NCBI GenBank assembly: GCA_035495435.1
Contig: DATJFV010000064.1
Location: forward strand, 1-37,104
Length of the DNA: 37,104 nt
Source: JBDSKH01 sp035495435
GTDB lineage: Bacteria; Actinomycetota; Actinomycetes; Actinomycetales; Microbacteriaceae
Direction of reading: 5' to 3'
Part shown: in pieces, positions 15,502 through 23,097 of the stretch
Layout: each line of letters opens with the position of its first letter
How positions within the stretch are numbered: the first letter of the stretch is position 1
Program-made: the position numbers and the translations under genes
The notes under the pieces: model-generated
The model's database searches: none
What the model was told of the DNA's origin: nothing
The model's input: the letters and a program-made list of their open reading frames with translations, nothing else

Positions 15502-17702
15502 CACACCCCCGGGGCCTGGGCGACCTTCGGGTCGATCCGCCACACCCGCTGATACCCGGCCGCGGTCTCGACCACGCCGGAGTCGACAAACGGCAGGCTG
15601 TCGGGCAGCTTGTCGACGACGCGCTGGGTGAGGAAGATACCCGCCTCGTTCGCACCGCCCTGCAGCCGGAACGCCAGACTCACCGCGTCGCCCCACAGGT
15701 CGTAGACCACATGCGAGCGGCCGACCAGACCGGATGTCACGGTGCCGGTGTCGAGGCCGGCGCGCACCGAGAGGTTGGCGCCCTTCTGCGCACCGAACCG
15801 CTCGACGATGCGCTGCATCTCGATCGCGAACTCGACACTGCGCCGGGCGTGGTCGACCCGCGGAACACTCAGCCCGCAACTGGCGAGGTACCCCTGGCGT
15901 GTGGTGCGGACCCGCTCGATGCCGAGCACCTCGGCCGCCTCGTCGAACGCGCGGAAGATGTCGTTCAGCACATCGAGCGCCTTGTCGCTCGTCATGCCGC
16001 GCGCGAAGTCCTCGAAGCCGACAACGTCGGCGAAGAGCACCGTCACCTCCTGGTGATCCTGCACGATGGTGCGGATGCCCTCCTTGTAGCGCTTCACGAG
16101 CGCCTCCGGCATCAGGGTGCGCAGCAACCTGTCGTTCTCGGCCCGCTGCTCATCGATCAGCTGAGCCTTCAACTCAAGGCTGCGGCTCATGTCGTTGAAT
16201 GCTGCGGCGACATCGGCGAGCTCGTCGGATTCACCGGCCTCCACCTGCACGCCCTGCTCGCCCGCGGCGATCCGGCGCGCCGCATCCCGCAGCCGCTTCA
16301 GGGGCCGCACCGCCAGCCCGGCGATGATCACCGAGATCAGCGACACGATGCCGACGATGATCGCCGACGAGATCACCAGGCGCGTGGTGAAGTCCTCGAC
16401 CGGCGCCAGCGCCTCGTCGGAATCGATCTCGGCGATGATCGCCCAATTGAGCCCATGGGAGCGGAAAGGCGCGAACGCGGCGATCGTGTGGCTGCCGAGA
16501 TAGTTGTTCGCCGTCGTGATGCCGGTGATGCCGTCGAGGCCCTTCCGGGCCGCCTCAGTGTCGACCGGTTGCAGCAGCAGGGTCTGCCCGCTCGACACCG
16601 CCCGCTCGGCCAGGCCCTGCTCGAGACCCGCCTGCACCGCCGCCTGGGCGTACCCGCCCGGGTCCTCGACCAGTTCGCGCGACTGCGACCGCATCGTCGG
16701 CGCCGCCTCGGCGTCCTTGCCGACCAGGTAGGCCTCACCGGTGCGGCCGAGACCCGAGTCGACCCAGGTGCCGTCGCCGGTCATGATCTGGTTGATCCGG
16801 GCGATGGGCAACTGAACCGCGATCGCCCCCGCGGCCTGATCCCCGTCGGCCAGCGGAGCGACCACCCACGCCACCGGGATGCCCAGCGCCGGCGGGTAGC
16901 GGGCGAAGTCGGTGAACACCACGCTGTCGAGCCCCTGGTTCGACCCCATCGCCGAGTCGAACGCGCGGGCCAGCGTCGTGAAGCTGTACGGGCCGTTCAC
17001 CAGATCGGTGCCGAGGTCGACGCTCTTGTGCTCGGTGTAGACGACGCGGCCGGATCCGCTGATCAGGACGACGTCATCGAACTCGAGCAGTGTCGCCATC
17101 CGCCGCAGGTAGTCGTGGTACGTGGCGTGCGCCGCCGACCAGGCGCTTCCGTCGCCCGCGTCGTCCTGAGCGGCCGGGTCGTCGCCCGCGGCGTCGGCGA
17201 CCAGGTAGTGGTACAGCAGGTACCGGGTCGCCGGATTCGTGGGGAGGAACGTGCGGGCGTCGGCCGGCGTACCGGTCGCCGCCTTCAGTGCCGGAGCGAA
17301 GTCGTCGGTGAAGTAGGCAGTGACGGCTGCGTCCTGCTCGGGGGTGAGCGTCGGGGCGCCCGCGTCGCCCAGCTGCTGATAGCCGGTCGCGAAGGCCTGT
17401 TCGGCGTCGATGATCGCGCGGTCGCGACTGGCCAGCAGCAGCGAGCTCTCCACCGAGTCGAACAGCCGCATCACCTCTCGCGCGCGGGAGTCGCGCACCT
17501 CGACCAGCCGGTCGTACGCGGCGCCTTTCAGAGAGTCGGTGCCGTTGAGATAGCCGATGACGCCGACGACGATGTTCGACCCGACGCTGACCAGCAGCAG
17601 CATGAGCAGCAGCAGCGATTTGATGCTGAGCGAGCCGGCACCGGTGCGACGGCGCGCGCGAACAGCGATGTGCTCGCCATTGGGCGCGTCCGTGCTCACC
17701 AT
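15501..17702 (-). CDS. Membrane receptor with HAMP and degenerate class III nucleotidyl cyclase domain
   Basis: 733 residues. One membrane segment lies at about 28-50, then an outside sensor of about 390 residues that looks like a double Cache domain (VVLISGSGRVVYTEHKS near 211, LGRTGEAYLVGKD near 318), a second segment at 441-464, HAMP at about 465-515, and a class III cyclase domain at about 548-700. Metal Asp 559 (LFADVVGF), the VYDLWG Asp 668 and Arg 679 are kept. The substrate Lys and second metal Asp of the usual KTIGDAY motif are Arg 599 and Gln 603 (RTTRQGY), and the usual Asn of VNLASR is Ser 675. Enzyme activity is therefore doubtful. ATG 17702 or GTG 17699 may start it; GAGG precedes them. 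First gene of the channel operon. Confidence 0.88.
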   Translation of the reverse strand: MVSTDAPNGEHIAVRARRRTGAGSLSIKSLLLLMLLLVSVGSNIVVGVIGYLNGTDSLKGAAYDRLVEVRDSRAREVMRLFDSVESSLLLASRDRAIIDAEQAFATGYQQLGDAGAPTLTPEQDAAVTAYFTDDFAPALKAATGTPADARTFLPTNPATRYLLYHYLVADAAGDDPAAQDDAGDGSAWSAAHATYHDYLRRMATLLEFDDVVLISGSGRVVYTEHKSVDLGTDLVNGPYSFTTLARAFDSAMGSNQGLDSVVFTDFARYPPALGIPVAWVVAPLADGDQAAGAIAVQLPIARINQIMTGDGTWVDSGLGRTGEAYLVGKDAEAAPTMRSQSRELVEDPGGYAQAAVQAGLEQGLAERAVSSGQTLLLQPVDTEAARKGLDGITGITTANNYLGSHTIAAFAPFRSHGLNWAIIAEIDSDEALAPVEDFTTRLVISSAIIVGIVSLISVIIAGLAVRPLKRLRDAARRIAAGEQGVQVEAGESDELADVAAAFNDMSRSLELKAQLIDEQRAENDRLLRTLMPEALVKRYKEGIRTIVQDHQEVTVLFADVVGFEDFARGMTSDKALDVLNDIFRAFDEAAEVLGIERVRTTRQGYLASCGLSVPRVDHARRSVEFAIEMQRIVERFGAQKGANLSVRAGLDTGTVTSGLVGRSHVVYDLWGDAVSLAFRLQGGANEAGIFLTQRVVDKLPDSLPFVDSGVVETAAGYQRVWRIDPKVAQAPGV

Positions 17703-17739
17703 GCCTCGCTTGAGTGCCGACCTCGGAACGGGATGGTTC

Positions 17740-17745
17740 ACTCTA
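17740..17745 (-). promoter_or_regulatory. Candidate -10 hexamer TAGAGT of the cyclase-channel operon
   Basis: Minus-strand TAGAGT lies 37 bases before the ATG at 17702, leaving room for a leader of about 30 bases with GAGG as ribosome-binding site. No convincing -35 box. Confidence 0.4.
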
Positions 17746-17786
17746 GCCTCAGGGGGTTCCGGGGTTCGATACCCCAGAATCATGGG

Positions 17787-18434
17787 GTGAGCACAGCATC
17801 CGGACCGACGAAAGCGCAGCGCCAGGCCGAGCAGCGGGCGCGGCAACTCGAGGCGTTCAAGAAGAAGGAGGCGGCGCAGCGGCGCAACCGCCTTCTGGGC
17901 ATCGGCCTCAGCGTCGTCGGCTTGCTCGCCGTCGTCGCGGTGGTGGTCACGGTGATCGTGGTGAACACGCAGCCCAAGCCCGACAACAGCGCTCTGCTGG
18001 GCAACGTGGTCACCTTCCCCAACGTCGAGGCGGGACACGTCGAGGGAACCGTGGACTACCCGATGTCGCCCCCGGCCGGCGGACCGCACAACCCGGTCTG
18101 GCTCAACTGCGGCGTCTACGACCAGCCGGTGCCCAACGAGAACGCGGTGCACGACCTTGAGCACGGGGCGGTGTGGATCACCTACCGTCCCGACCTTCCC
18201 GCGTCGGACGTCGACACGCTGAAGGCACTGACCCCGTCGACGTACGCGGTGCTCTCGCCGTACGAGGGCCTCGACGCGGCCGTCGCGATCAGTGCCTGGG
18301 GCGCCCAGCTCAAGGTCAGCGATCCGGCCGACCCGGCGCTGCAGGCCTTCATCGACACCTACTGGAAGTCGGCGGATGCCCCGGAACCGGGGGCACCGTG
18401 CACGGGCGGGCTCGACGCGCCCGGTAAGGAGTGA
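17787..18434 (+). CDS. DUF3105 family membrane-anchored protein
   Basis: 215 residues from GTG 17787. The N-terminus is a charged helix rich in Gln, Arg and Lys (residues about 8-40), followed by one membrane segment (LLGIGLSVVGLLAVVAVVVT) and an exported domain with the DUF3105 signature: PAGGPHNPVWLNCGVYDQPV, then NAVHDLEHGAVWITYRP, and a Cys in GAPC near the end. Function unknown for the family; the conserved His and Cys suggest a metal or redox role, which is inference. CAGAAT six bases before the GTG may be a weak leaderless -10. It overlaps the DUF305 gene by GTGA, a common pairing in actinobacteria as far as I recall. Confidence 0.88.
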   Translation: MSTASGPTKAQRQAEQRARQLEAFKKKEAAQRRNRLLGIGLSVVGLLAVVAVVVTVIVVNTQPKPDNSALLGNVVTFPNVEAGHVEGTVDYPMSPPAGGPHNPVWLNCGVYDQPVPNENAVHDLEHGAVWITYRPDLPASDVDTLKALTPSTYAVLSPYEGLDAAVAISAWGAQLKVSDPADPALQAFIDTYWKSADAPEPGAPCTGGLDAPGKE

Positions 18435-19060
18435 ACCGGGCCCGGCTGGTCGCCGCGGCCGTCGCCGTCGCGGTGCTGCTCGGCGCCGGCGGATTCCTGG
18501 TCGGGCGCTTCAGCTCACCCGCTCCCGTCGCTCCCGCCGGCACCAGCGCCGCCGCCGGATTCCTGCGCGACATGCAGGTGCACCACGCACAGGCGGTCGA
18601 CATGGCCATGACGATCCGTGACATCTCCGCCGACCCGGACCTGCGCCGGCTGGCCTACGACATCGCCCTGGGCCAGTCGAATCAGGCGGGGCAGATGTAC
18701 GGGCTGCTCGAGTCGTGGGGCCTGTCGCAGGCATCGTCGCAGCCCCCGATGGCCTGGATGTCGCAGCCGGTTCTCGACGGATCCGACGGCGGTCACGGCC
18801 ACGCCGCGGCCCCGGACGGCACCATGCCGGGCCTGGCCACCACGGAGCAACTCGCCCAGTTGCGCGCCGCGACCGGGGTGGAGGCCGAGAAGCTGTTCCT
18901 CACCCTGATGATCGAGCACCACCGCGGGGGTCTGGAGATGGCCGAGGGGGCGCTCGCCCGCACCACTGTGCCCCAGGTGGTCTCGATGGCGAAGGGAATC
19001 ATCGTCGCCCAGCAGGCCGACATCGACGCCATGCAGCAGCTGCTCGCCGAGCTCGAGTAG
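18431..19060 (+). CDS. DUF305 family exported protein
   Basis: 209 residues. The N-terminal hydrophobic stretch (residues about 5-27) is a signal peptide or anchor. The mature part is helical and holds the two signature motifs of DUF305: DMQVHHAQAVDMA (48-60) and, in the second half, MIEHHRGGLEMA; the internal stretch between has a His-rich GGHGHAAAP. The family has a ferritin-like four-helix fold, and one cyanobacterial member (CopM) binds copper, so the paired His motifs may bind metal. GTG 18431 overlaps the DUF3105 stop (18432-18434), so the two are made together outside the membrane. Confidence 0.9.
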   Translation: MNRARLVAAAVAVAVLLGAGGFLVGRFSSPAPVAPAGTSAAAGFLRDMQVHHAQAVDMAMTIRDISADPDLRRLAYDIALGQSNQAGQMYGLLESWGLSQASSQPPMAWMSQPVLDGSDGGHGHAAAPDGTMPGLATTEQLAQLRAATGVEAEKLFLTLMIEHHRGGLEMAEGALARTTVPQVVSMAKGIIVAQQADIDAMQQLLAELE

Positions 19061-19066
19061 CTCTCC

Positions 19067-19507
19067 TCAGGCCTTCAGGCGGTCGAGTACCCCGGCCTGG
19101 GCGAGCAGCGCGAACCGATCCGGGATACCCCAATGCTCGGTGATCAGACCGTCGCGTACGCGCACGACGTCGATCACGCTGATCTCGAACGGCCGCCCGC
19201 TCGGTGCACCGAAGAAGGGGCCCGTGTTGGTGCCACGCCCGGTCGCCCTGACCCAGGTGATGTCGCCGCTCTGCGCCCAGTCCTCGATCGTGAAGCGGAT
19301 GTCGGGCGCCATGTCGTGCACCTCACGACCGGCACGCTGCACCCGTTCGTGCGCCTCGGGGCCCGTCGACGCAAAGCCGAACTGGTGCTCGATGACATCA
19401 GGGGCCATGACCTCATCCACCACCTCGGGCCGGCCCGCGGCGAATGCTTCGTCGAGCATCCGCTGCAGCAGTCGCACCCCGAGAGGCACCTCCGTCGAAT
19501 CGTTCAT
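19067..19507 (-). CDS. SnoaL-like / NTF2-fold protein (ester cyclase type)
   Basis: 146 residues, the usual size of a single SnoaL-like domain. Features: LQRMLDEAFAAGRPEVVDEV, APDVIEHQFGF, DMAPDIRFTIEDWAQSGDIT and a C-terminal VVRVRDGLITEHWGIPDRFA. ATG 19507 was chosen because GGAGGT lies at good distance; the open frame extends six codons further without support. The NTF2 fold hosts many small-molecule isomerases, hydrolases and non-enzymes, so the reaction cannot be named. It is divergent from the TetR gene, with a long palindrome between, so it is probably the regulator's target. Confidence 0.87.
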   Translation of the reverse strand: MNDSTEVPLGVRLLQRMLDEAFAAGRPEVVDEVMAPDVIEHQFGFASTGPEAHERVQRAGREVHDMAPDIRFTIEDWAQSGDITWVRATGRGTNTGPFFGAPSGRPFEISVIDVVRVRDGLITEHWGIPDRFALLAQAGVLDRLKA

Positions 19508-19520
19508 TCTGCACCTCCAG

Positions 19521-19553
19521 TGCATTCAGTGCAGTAACACTGCATTTGATGCA
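19521..19553. promoter_or_regulatory. 33-bp palindrome, candidate TetR operator
   Basis: Core TGCAGT-AAC-ACTGCA (19530-19544) is a perfect inverted repeat; the arms extend to 19521 and 19553 with 12 of 15 positions matching. It sits between the divergent SnoaL-like and TetR genes and ends five bases before the TetR -10 element, so binding would block both promoters. Confidence 0.65.
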
Positions 19554-19555
19554 TT

Positions 19556-19563
19556 GATAATGT
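19556..19563 (+). promoter_or_regulatory. -10 element (GATAAT / TAATGT) of the TetR gene
   Basis: GATAAT (19556-19561) and the overlapping TAATGT (19558-19563) are both acceptable -10 hexamers, 8 and 6 bases before GTG 19570. No Shine-Dalgarno, so probably leaderless. Confidence 0.5.
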
Positions 19564-19569
19564 TCGATC

Positions 19570-20169
19570 GTGGCACCCGATGTCAAGAGCAGCTGGCGGC
19601 AGGAGCAGGCGGCGGCGACCCGGCGACGAATCGCCGAGGCCGCGCAGCAGCTTTTCGCGAGCGAGGGCTACGCGGTGACGAGCATCGATCGCATCGCGCA
19701 GGAGTCCGGAGTCGCCGTGCGCACCGTCTACTCCGCCTTCGGGTCGAAGCGGGAGATCCTGTCGGAAATCTGCGAGGCGTGGCTCTCGCGTGCTCAGGCG
19801 CGCGAGCGGGCGGAGATGGTGCTGGCGGAGCCCGAACCCCGGAGACGCCTCCGCCGAGCTGTCGAGTGGCTCGCCGACCTGTACGCCGCCGGATTCGATG
19901 TTGTGCAGATCCTCGAGTCGGCGAGCGACGAGGGTCCGGAGACGCAGGTGCTGCTCCGAGCGAAACTGGCCGGCCGGGATCGTGTGATGAATGAGTTCAT
20001 CCGATCCCTGCGACCTGAGCTCGCTGTCCCGTTGCCGGAGGCGCAATCGATGTACCGTGCCCTGGCGACCCCCGGCCTGTACCGCGAACTCGTGATCCGC
20101 ACCGGCTGGGATCGCGAGCGCTTCTGCTCTTTCGTCGAGGACATTCTGGGGCGAAGCATCCTGCGCTAA
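19570..20169 (+). CDS. TetR-family transcriptional regulator
   Basis: 199 residues. The N-terminal helix-turn-helix is clear: RRRIAEAAQQLFASEGYAVT, then SIDRIAQESGVAVRTVYSAF followed by GSKREIL (residues about 17-66). The C-terminal ligand domain has no recognisable signature. GTG 19570 is favoured by the promoter spacing. It faces away from the SnoaL-like gene across a 33-bp palindrome, the normal arrangement for a self-regulating TetR repressor and its target. Inducer unknown. Its 3' end is 12 bases from the convergent ABC exporter gene. Confidence 0.92.
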   Translation: MAPDVKSSWRQEQAAATRRRIAEAAQQLFASEGYAVTSIDRIAQESGVAVRTVYSAFGSKREILSEICEAWLSRAQARERAEMVLAEPEPRRRLRRAVEWLADLYAAGFDVVQILESASDEGPETQVLLRAKLAGRDRVMNEFIRSLRPELAVPLPEAQSMYRALATPGLYRELVIRTGWDRERFCSFVEDILGRSILR

Positions 20170-20181
20170 CCCCGGGCACGG

Positions 20182-22050
20182 CTACTCGGCGGTCGCGGCC
20201 GCCAGCTGCTCGGCGAACAGGGTCGCGTACACCCCGCCCGCAGCCAGCAGGTCGGAGTGCGTGCCCTGCTCGACGATGCGACCTGCCTCGACGACGAAGA
20301 TGACGTCGGCGTTGACCACGGTCGACAGCCGGTGGGCGATCGCGATGGTCGTGCGGCCGCGGGAGGCCGCGTCGAGGGCGCCCTGCACGGTGCGCTCGCT
20401 CACCGTGTCGAGGGCCGAGGTCGCCTCATCCAGGATCAGCACCGCCGGGTCCTTCAGCAGCACGCGCGCGATCGCGACGCGCTGCTTCTCGCCGCCGGAC
20501 AGTCGGTAGCCGCGCTCGCCCACCACTGTGTCGTAACCGTCGGGGAACGATGCGATGGTGGCGTGAATGTTGGCCGCTTTCGCCGCGGCGACCAGTTCGT
20601 CGTCGGTGGCGCCCGGCCGGGCGTACCGCAGGTTCTCGGCAATGGTGGCGTGGAACAGGTAGGTCTCCTGCGACACGATGCCGATCGCGCCGATCAACGA
20701 CTCCTGCTGCAGGTCACGCACATCCGCGCCGGCGAACAGTACCCGGCCGCTCGTCACGTCGTGCAGGCGAGGCACCAGGTACGACACCGTCGTCTTGCCG
20801 GCGCCCGAGGGTCCGACGAACGCCGCGTACTGCCCCGGCTCGATCGCGAACGACACGCCCTTGAGCGTGGCAGGCGAGTCGGCGGGTGCGTCCGGATACC
20901 GGAACACCACGTCGTCGAAAGCCACCTCGCCGAGGCGCGCGGCATCGACGGGGCGGGCGTCAGCGGCATCCCGGATCGCCGGCGTCAGGTCGAGGTATTC
21001 GAAGATGCGGGCGAACAGCGCCTGGGAGGTCTGCAGGTCGAGCGCCACCCGCAGCAGCCCCATGAGCGGGAACATCAGCCGGGCCTGCACCGTCGTGAAG
21101 GCGACCACGGTGCCGGCGGTGACCGGGACGTCCTGATAGATGAGCCACGCCGCGACCAGGTAGATGACCGCGGGGATCACCGACAGAAAGATGCCGACGA
21201 TGGCGAAGAACCACTGCCCGCTCATGGTCTGCTGGATCTGCAGCCGGATCTGGTTGCCGTTCTCGTCGGTGTAGCGCTGCACCTCGGTCTTCTGCTGGTT
21301 GAACGCCTTCGCCAGCAGGATGCCGCTGACGCTCAGCGTCTCCTGCGTGATCGCCGTCATATCCGACAGCGACTCCTGCGTCTTGGTGGCGATGCGCGCG
21401 CGCACCTGCCCGACCCGGCGCTGCGCGATCACCAGCACCGGCAGCAGCACGACCGCCACCAGCGTCATCTGCCAGCTCAGCACGATCATCGAGACCAGCG
21501 CCGCGATCACGGTCACCGTGTTGCCGATCACCGACTGGATCGTGTTGCTCAGCACCCCGGCAACCCCGCCGACGTCGTTCTGCAGCCGTGACTGGATGAT
21601 GCCGGTCTTGGTGCGGGTGAAGAACCCCAGCTCCATCGACTGCAGGTGCGCGAACAGCCGGATGCGGAGGGCGCCCATCACGCTGTTGCCCACCTTGGCC
21701 GTGAGGTAGGTCTGCCAGACGCCGAGCGCCGAGGATGCGACCCACAGCGCCACCATGAACCCGACCAGCTCGAGCAGCACCGGCACGTCCGGGGGCCGCT
21801 GCCCCTCGTCGGGGAAGAGGCCCCGGTCGAAGGCCTGCTGAGTCAGCAGCGGCGGCGCGACACTGAGGGCTGCGCCCACCAGGACCAGCACGATCGTGAT
21901 CGCCAGTGGTGCCCGGTACGGCCCGAACAGGGCCCAGATGCGCGGCAGAAGATCGGGGATCGTCGGGGCCTGGGCGTTCGCGGCCTTCTGCGCCGCGGCA
22001 TCCGACATCGACACCCGGCCCGGCCGGCCGCCGCCCCCGCGCATGCTCAT
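20182..22050 (-). CDS. ABC exporter half-transporter (MsbA/BmrA type)
   Basis: 622 residues: a six-helix exporter domain (about 45-350, with WQTYLTAKVGNSVMGALRIRLF and ELGFFTRTKTGIIQSRLQND in the coupling region) fused to one ATPase domain (about 385-610). The latter has Walker A GPSGAGKTT, signature LSGGEKQRVAIARVLL, Walker B VLILDEATSALD and the switch His in IAHRLS. Works as a homo- or heterodimer exporting drugs, lipids or peptides; no partner half is adjacent, so probably a homodimer. ATG 22050 fits a TAGTTT seven bases upstream; ATG 22044 is also possible. Substrate unknown. Confidence 0.93.
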   Translation of the reverse strand: MSMRGGGGRPGRVSMSDAAAQKAANAQAPTIPDLLPRIWALFGPYRAPLAITIVLVLVGAALSVAPPLLTQQAFDRGLFPDEGQRPPDVPVLLELVGFMVALWVASSALGVWQTYLTAKVGNSVMGALRIRLFAHLQSMELGFFTRTKTGIIQSRLQNDVGGVAGVLSNTIQSVIGNTVTVIAALVSMIVLSWQMTLVAVVLLPVLVIAQRRVGQVRARIATKTQESLSDMTAITQETLSVSGILLAKAFNQQKTEVQRYTDENGNQIRLQIQQTMSGQWFFAIVGIFLSVIPAVIYLVAAWLIYQDVPVTAGTVVAFTTVQARLMFPLMGLLRVALDLQTSQALFARIFEYLDLTPAIRDAADARPVDAARLGEVAFDDVVFRYPDAPADSPATLKGVSFAIEPGQYAAFVGPSGAGKTTVSYLVPRLHDVTSGRVLFAGADVRDLQQESLIGAIGIVSQETYLFHATIAENLRYARPGATDDELVAAAKAANIHATIASFPDGYDTVVGERGYRLSGGEKQRVAIARVLLKDPAVLILDEATSALDTVSERTVQGALDAASRGRTTIAIAHRLSTVVNADVIFVVEAGRIVEQGTHSDLLAAGGVYATLFAEQLAAATAE

Positions 22051-22057
22051 GGATTCG

Positions 22058-22063
22058 AAACTA
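22058..22063 (-). promoter_or_regulatory. -10 hexamer TAGTTT of the ABC exporter
   Basis: Minus-strand TAGTTT ends seven bases before the ATG at 22050; no Shine-Dalgarno present. Confidence 0.5.
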
Positions 22064-22077
22064 CTGCCGAACGGTGA

Positions 22078-22146
22078 TCGAGTGCCGCGAAGCGGTGTAT
22101 CGAGATCCCCATCGGGTCTCGATACACCGCCTGCGGCGGCACTCGA
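22078..22146. repeat. Two-stem intergenic palindrome, copy 2 of the TCGATAC element; likely terminator
   Basis: Outer stem of 11 bp (22078-22088 with 22136-22146) and inner stem of 14 bp (22092-22105 with 22117-22130). The right half, TCTCGATAC...ACTCGACCGG, matches the element at 8195-8230. It lies 15 bases beyond the end of the sugar permease gene and before the exporter, so it likely ends the sugar operon transcript. Confidence 0.65.
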
Positions 22147-22161
22147 CCGGCGCTGTGCGGA

Positions 22162-23097
22162 TCAGCCCTTCGTCGAGCCCGCCAGCAGTCCGCGCACGAA
22201 GTAGCGCTGCAAGGCCAGGAACACGATCAGCGGGATGAGGATGGAGATGAACGCGCCCGCCGGCAGCAGCTGGGCGTTCTGCCCGAACTCGCCGGTGAGT
22301 TCGGCCAGGGCTCTCGTGATCGGGGCCGCCGACCCTTGCGCGAAGATCAGCGCCACGAGCAGATCGTTCCAGACCCAGAGGAACTGGAAGATCGCGAACG
22401 ACGCGATCGCCGGCAGCGACAGCGGCAGAACGATGCGGAAGAAGATCTGCCCGTGGGACGCGCCGTCCACACGCGCCGCCTCAATCACATCCGCCGGGAT
22501 CTCGCTGATGAAGTTGTGCAGCAGGAAGATCGCCAACGGCAGCGCGAAGATCGTGTGCGCCACCCAGACCTGGGAGAACTGCCCGGCGTTGCGCAGACCC
22601 TCGTACAGGGTCGCGTCGCCGATCTGCAGGCCGCGCGAGAACAGCGACAGCAGCGGCACCAGCGTCATCTGGATCGGCACGATCTGCAGCGCGAAGACCA
22701 GCACGAACAGGATGTCGCGGCCCTTGAACTGCATCCACGCGAACGCGTACCCGGCGAGCGAGGCGATCACGAGCGGGAACACCGTCGCCGGAATCGAGAT
22801 GGCGATCGAGTTGAGGAACGGCCCGATCAGCCCGTCGCGCCCGAACAGCACGTCGACGTAGTTCTGCCCGGTGATCTGCGGGTTGACGAAGATGTTCCAC
22901 CACCCGGTGCGGAGGGTGTCCTCCTTGGGCCGGATGGAGGTCAGGAACAGTCCCAGCGTCGGGATCGTCCAGAGCACCGCGATGACCAGCGACGCGATGG
23001 TCGCGCCGCGGCTGGTCAGGCGCTGCTTGGTGCGGCGGGTCGCCGCCTTGACGGTTCCCTCTTTGAGGGCCGGGTTGGCCACCACGGACGTGGTCAT
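22162..23097 (-). CDS. CUT1 sugar ABC transporter permease, MalG type
   Basis: 311 residues with six main membrane segments after a basic cytosolic N-terminus (RRTKQRLTSRG). It carries the ATPase-docking EAA loop EAARVDGASHGQIFFRIVLP and WVWNDLLVALIF, a MalG-family stretch. The start overlaps the upstream permease stop (ATGA, 23094-23097). Together with that permease it forms the membrane channel. Best resemblance, by memory, is to AglG-like alpha-glucoside systems, but the substrate is not certain. Confidence 0.92.
   Translation of the reverse strand: MTTSVVANPALKEGTVKAATRRTKQRLTSRGATIASLVIAVLWTIPTLGLFLTSIRPKEDTLRTGWWNIFVNPQITGQNYVDVLFGRDGLIGPFLNSIAISIPATVFPLVIASLAGYAFAWMQFKGRDILFVLVFALQIVPIQMTLVPLLSLFSRGLQIGDATLYEGLRNAGQFSQVWVAHTIFALPLAIFLLHNFISEIPADVIEAARVDGASHGQIFFRIVLPLSLPAIASFAIFQFLWVWNDLLVALIFAQGSAAPITRALAELTGEFGQNAQLLPAGAFISILIPLIVFLALQRYFVRGLLAGSTKG

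Noticed and set aside
15711..17786. The plus-strand frame upstream of the DUF3105 gene.
   Set aside because: It is the mirror of the cyclase-like gene; the real protein begins at GTG 17787 where DUF3105 character starts.
17760..17790. Overlapping ACCCCA/TGGGGT inverted repeats as an operator between the cyclase and DUF3105 genes.
   Set aside because: Arms are only five or six bases and low in complexity; not convincing without conservation.
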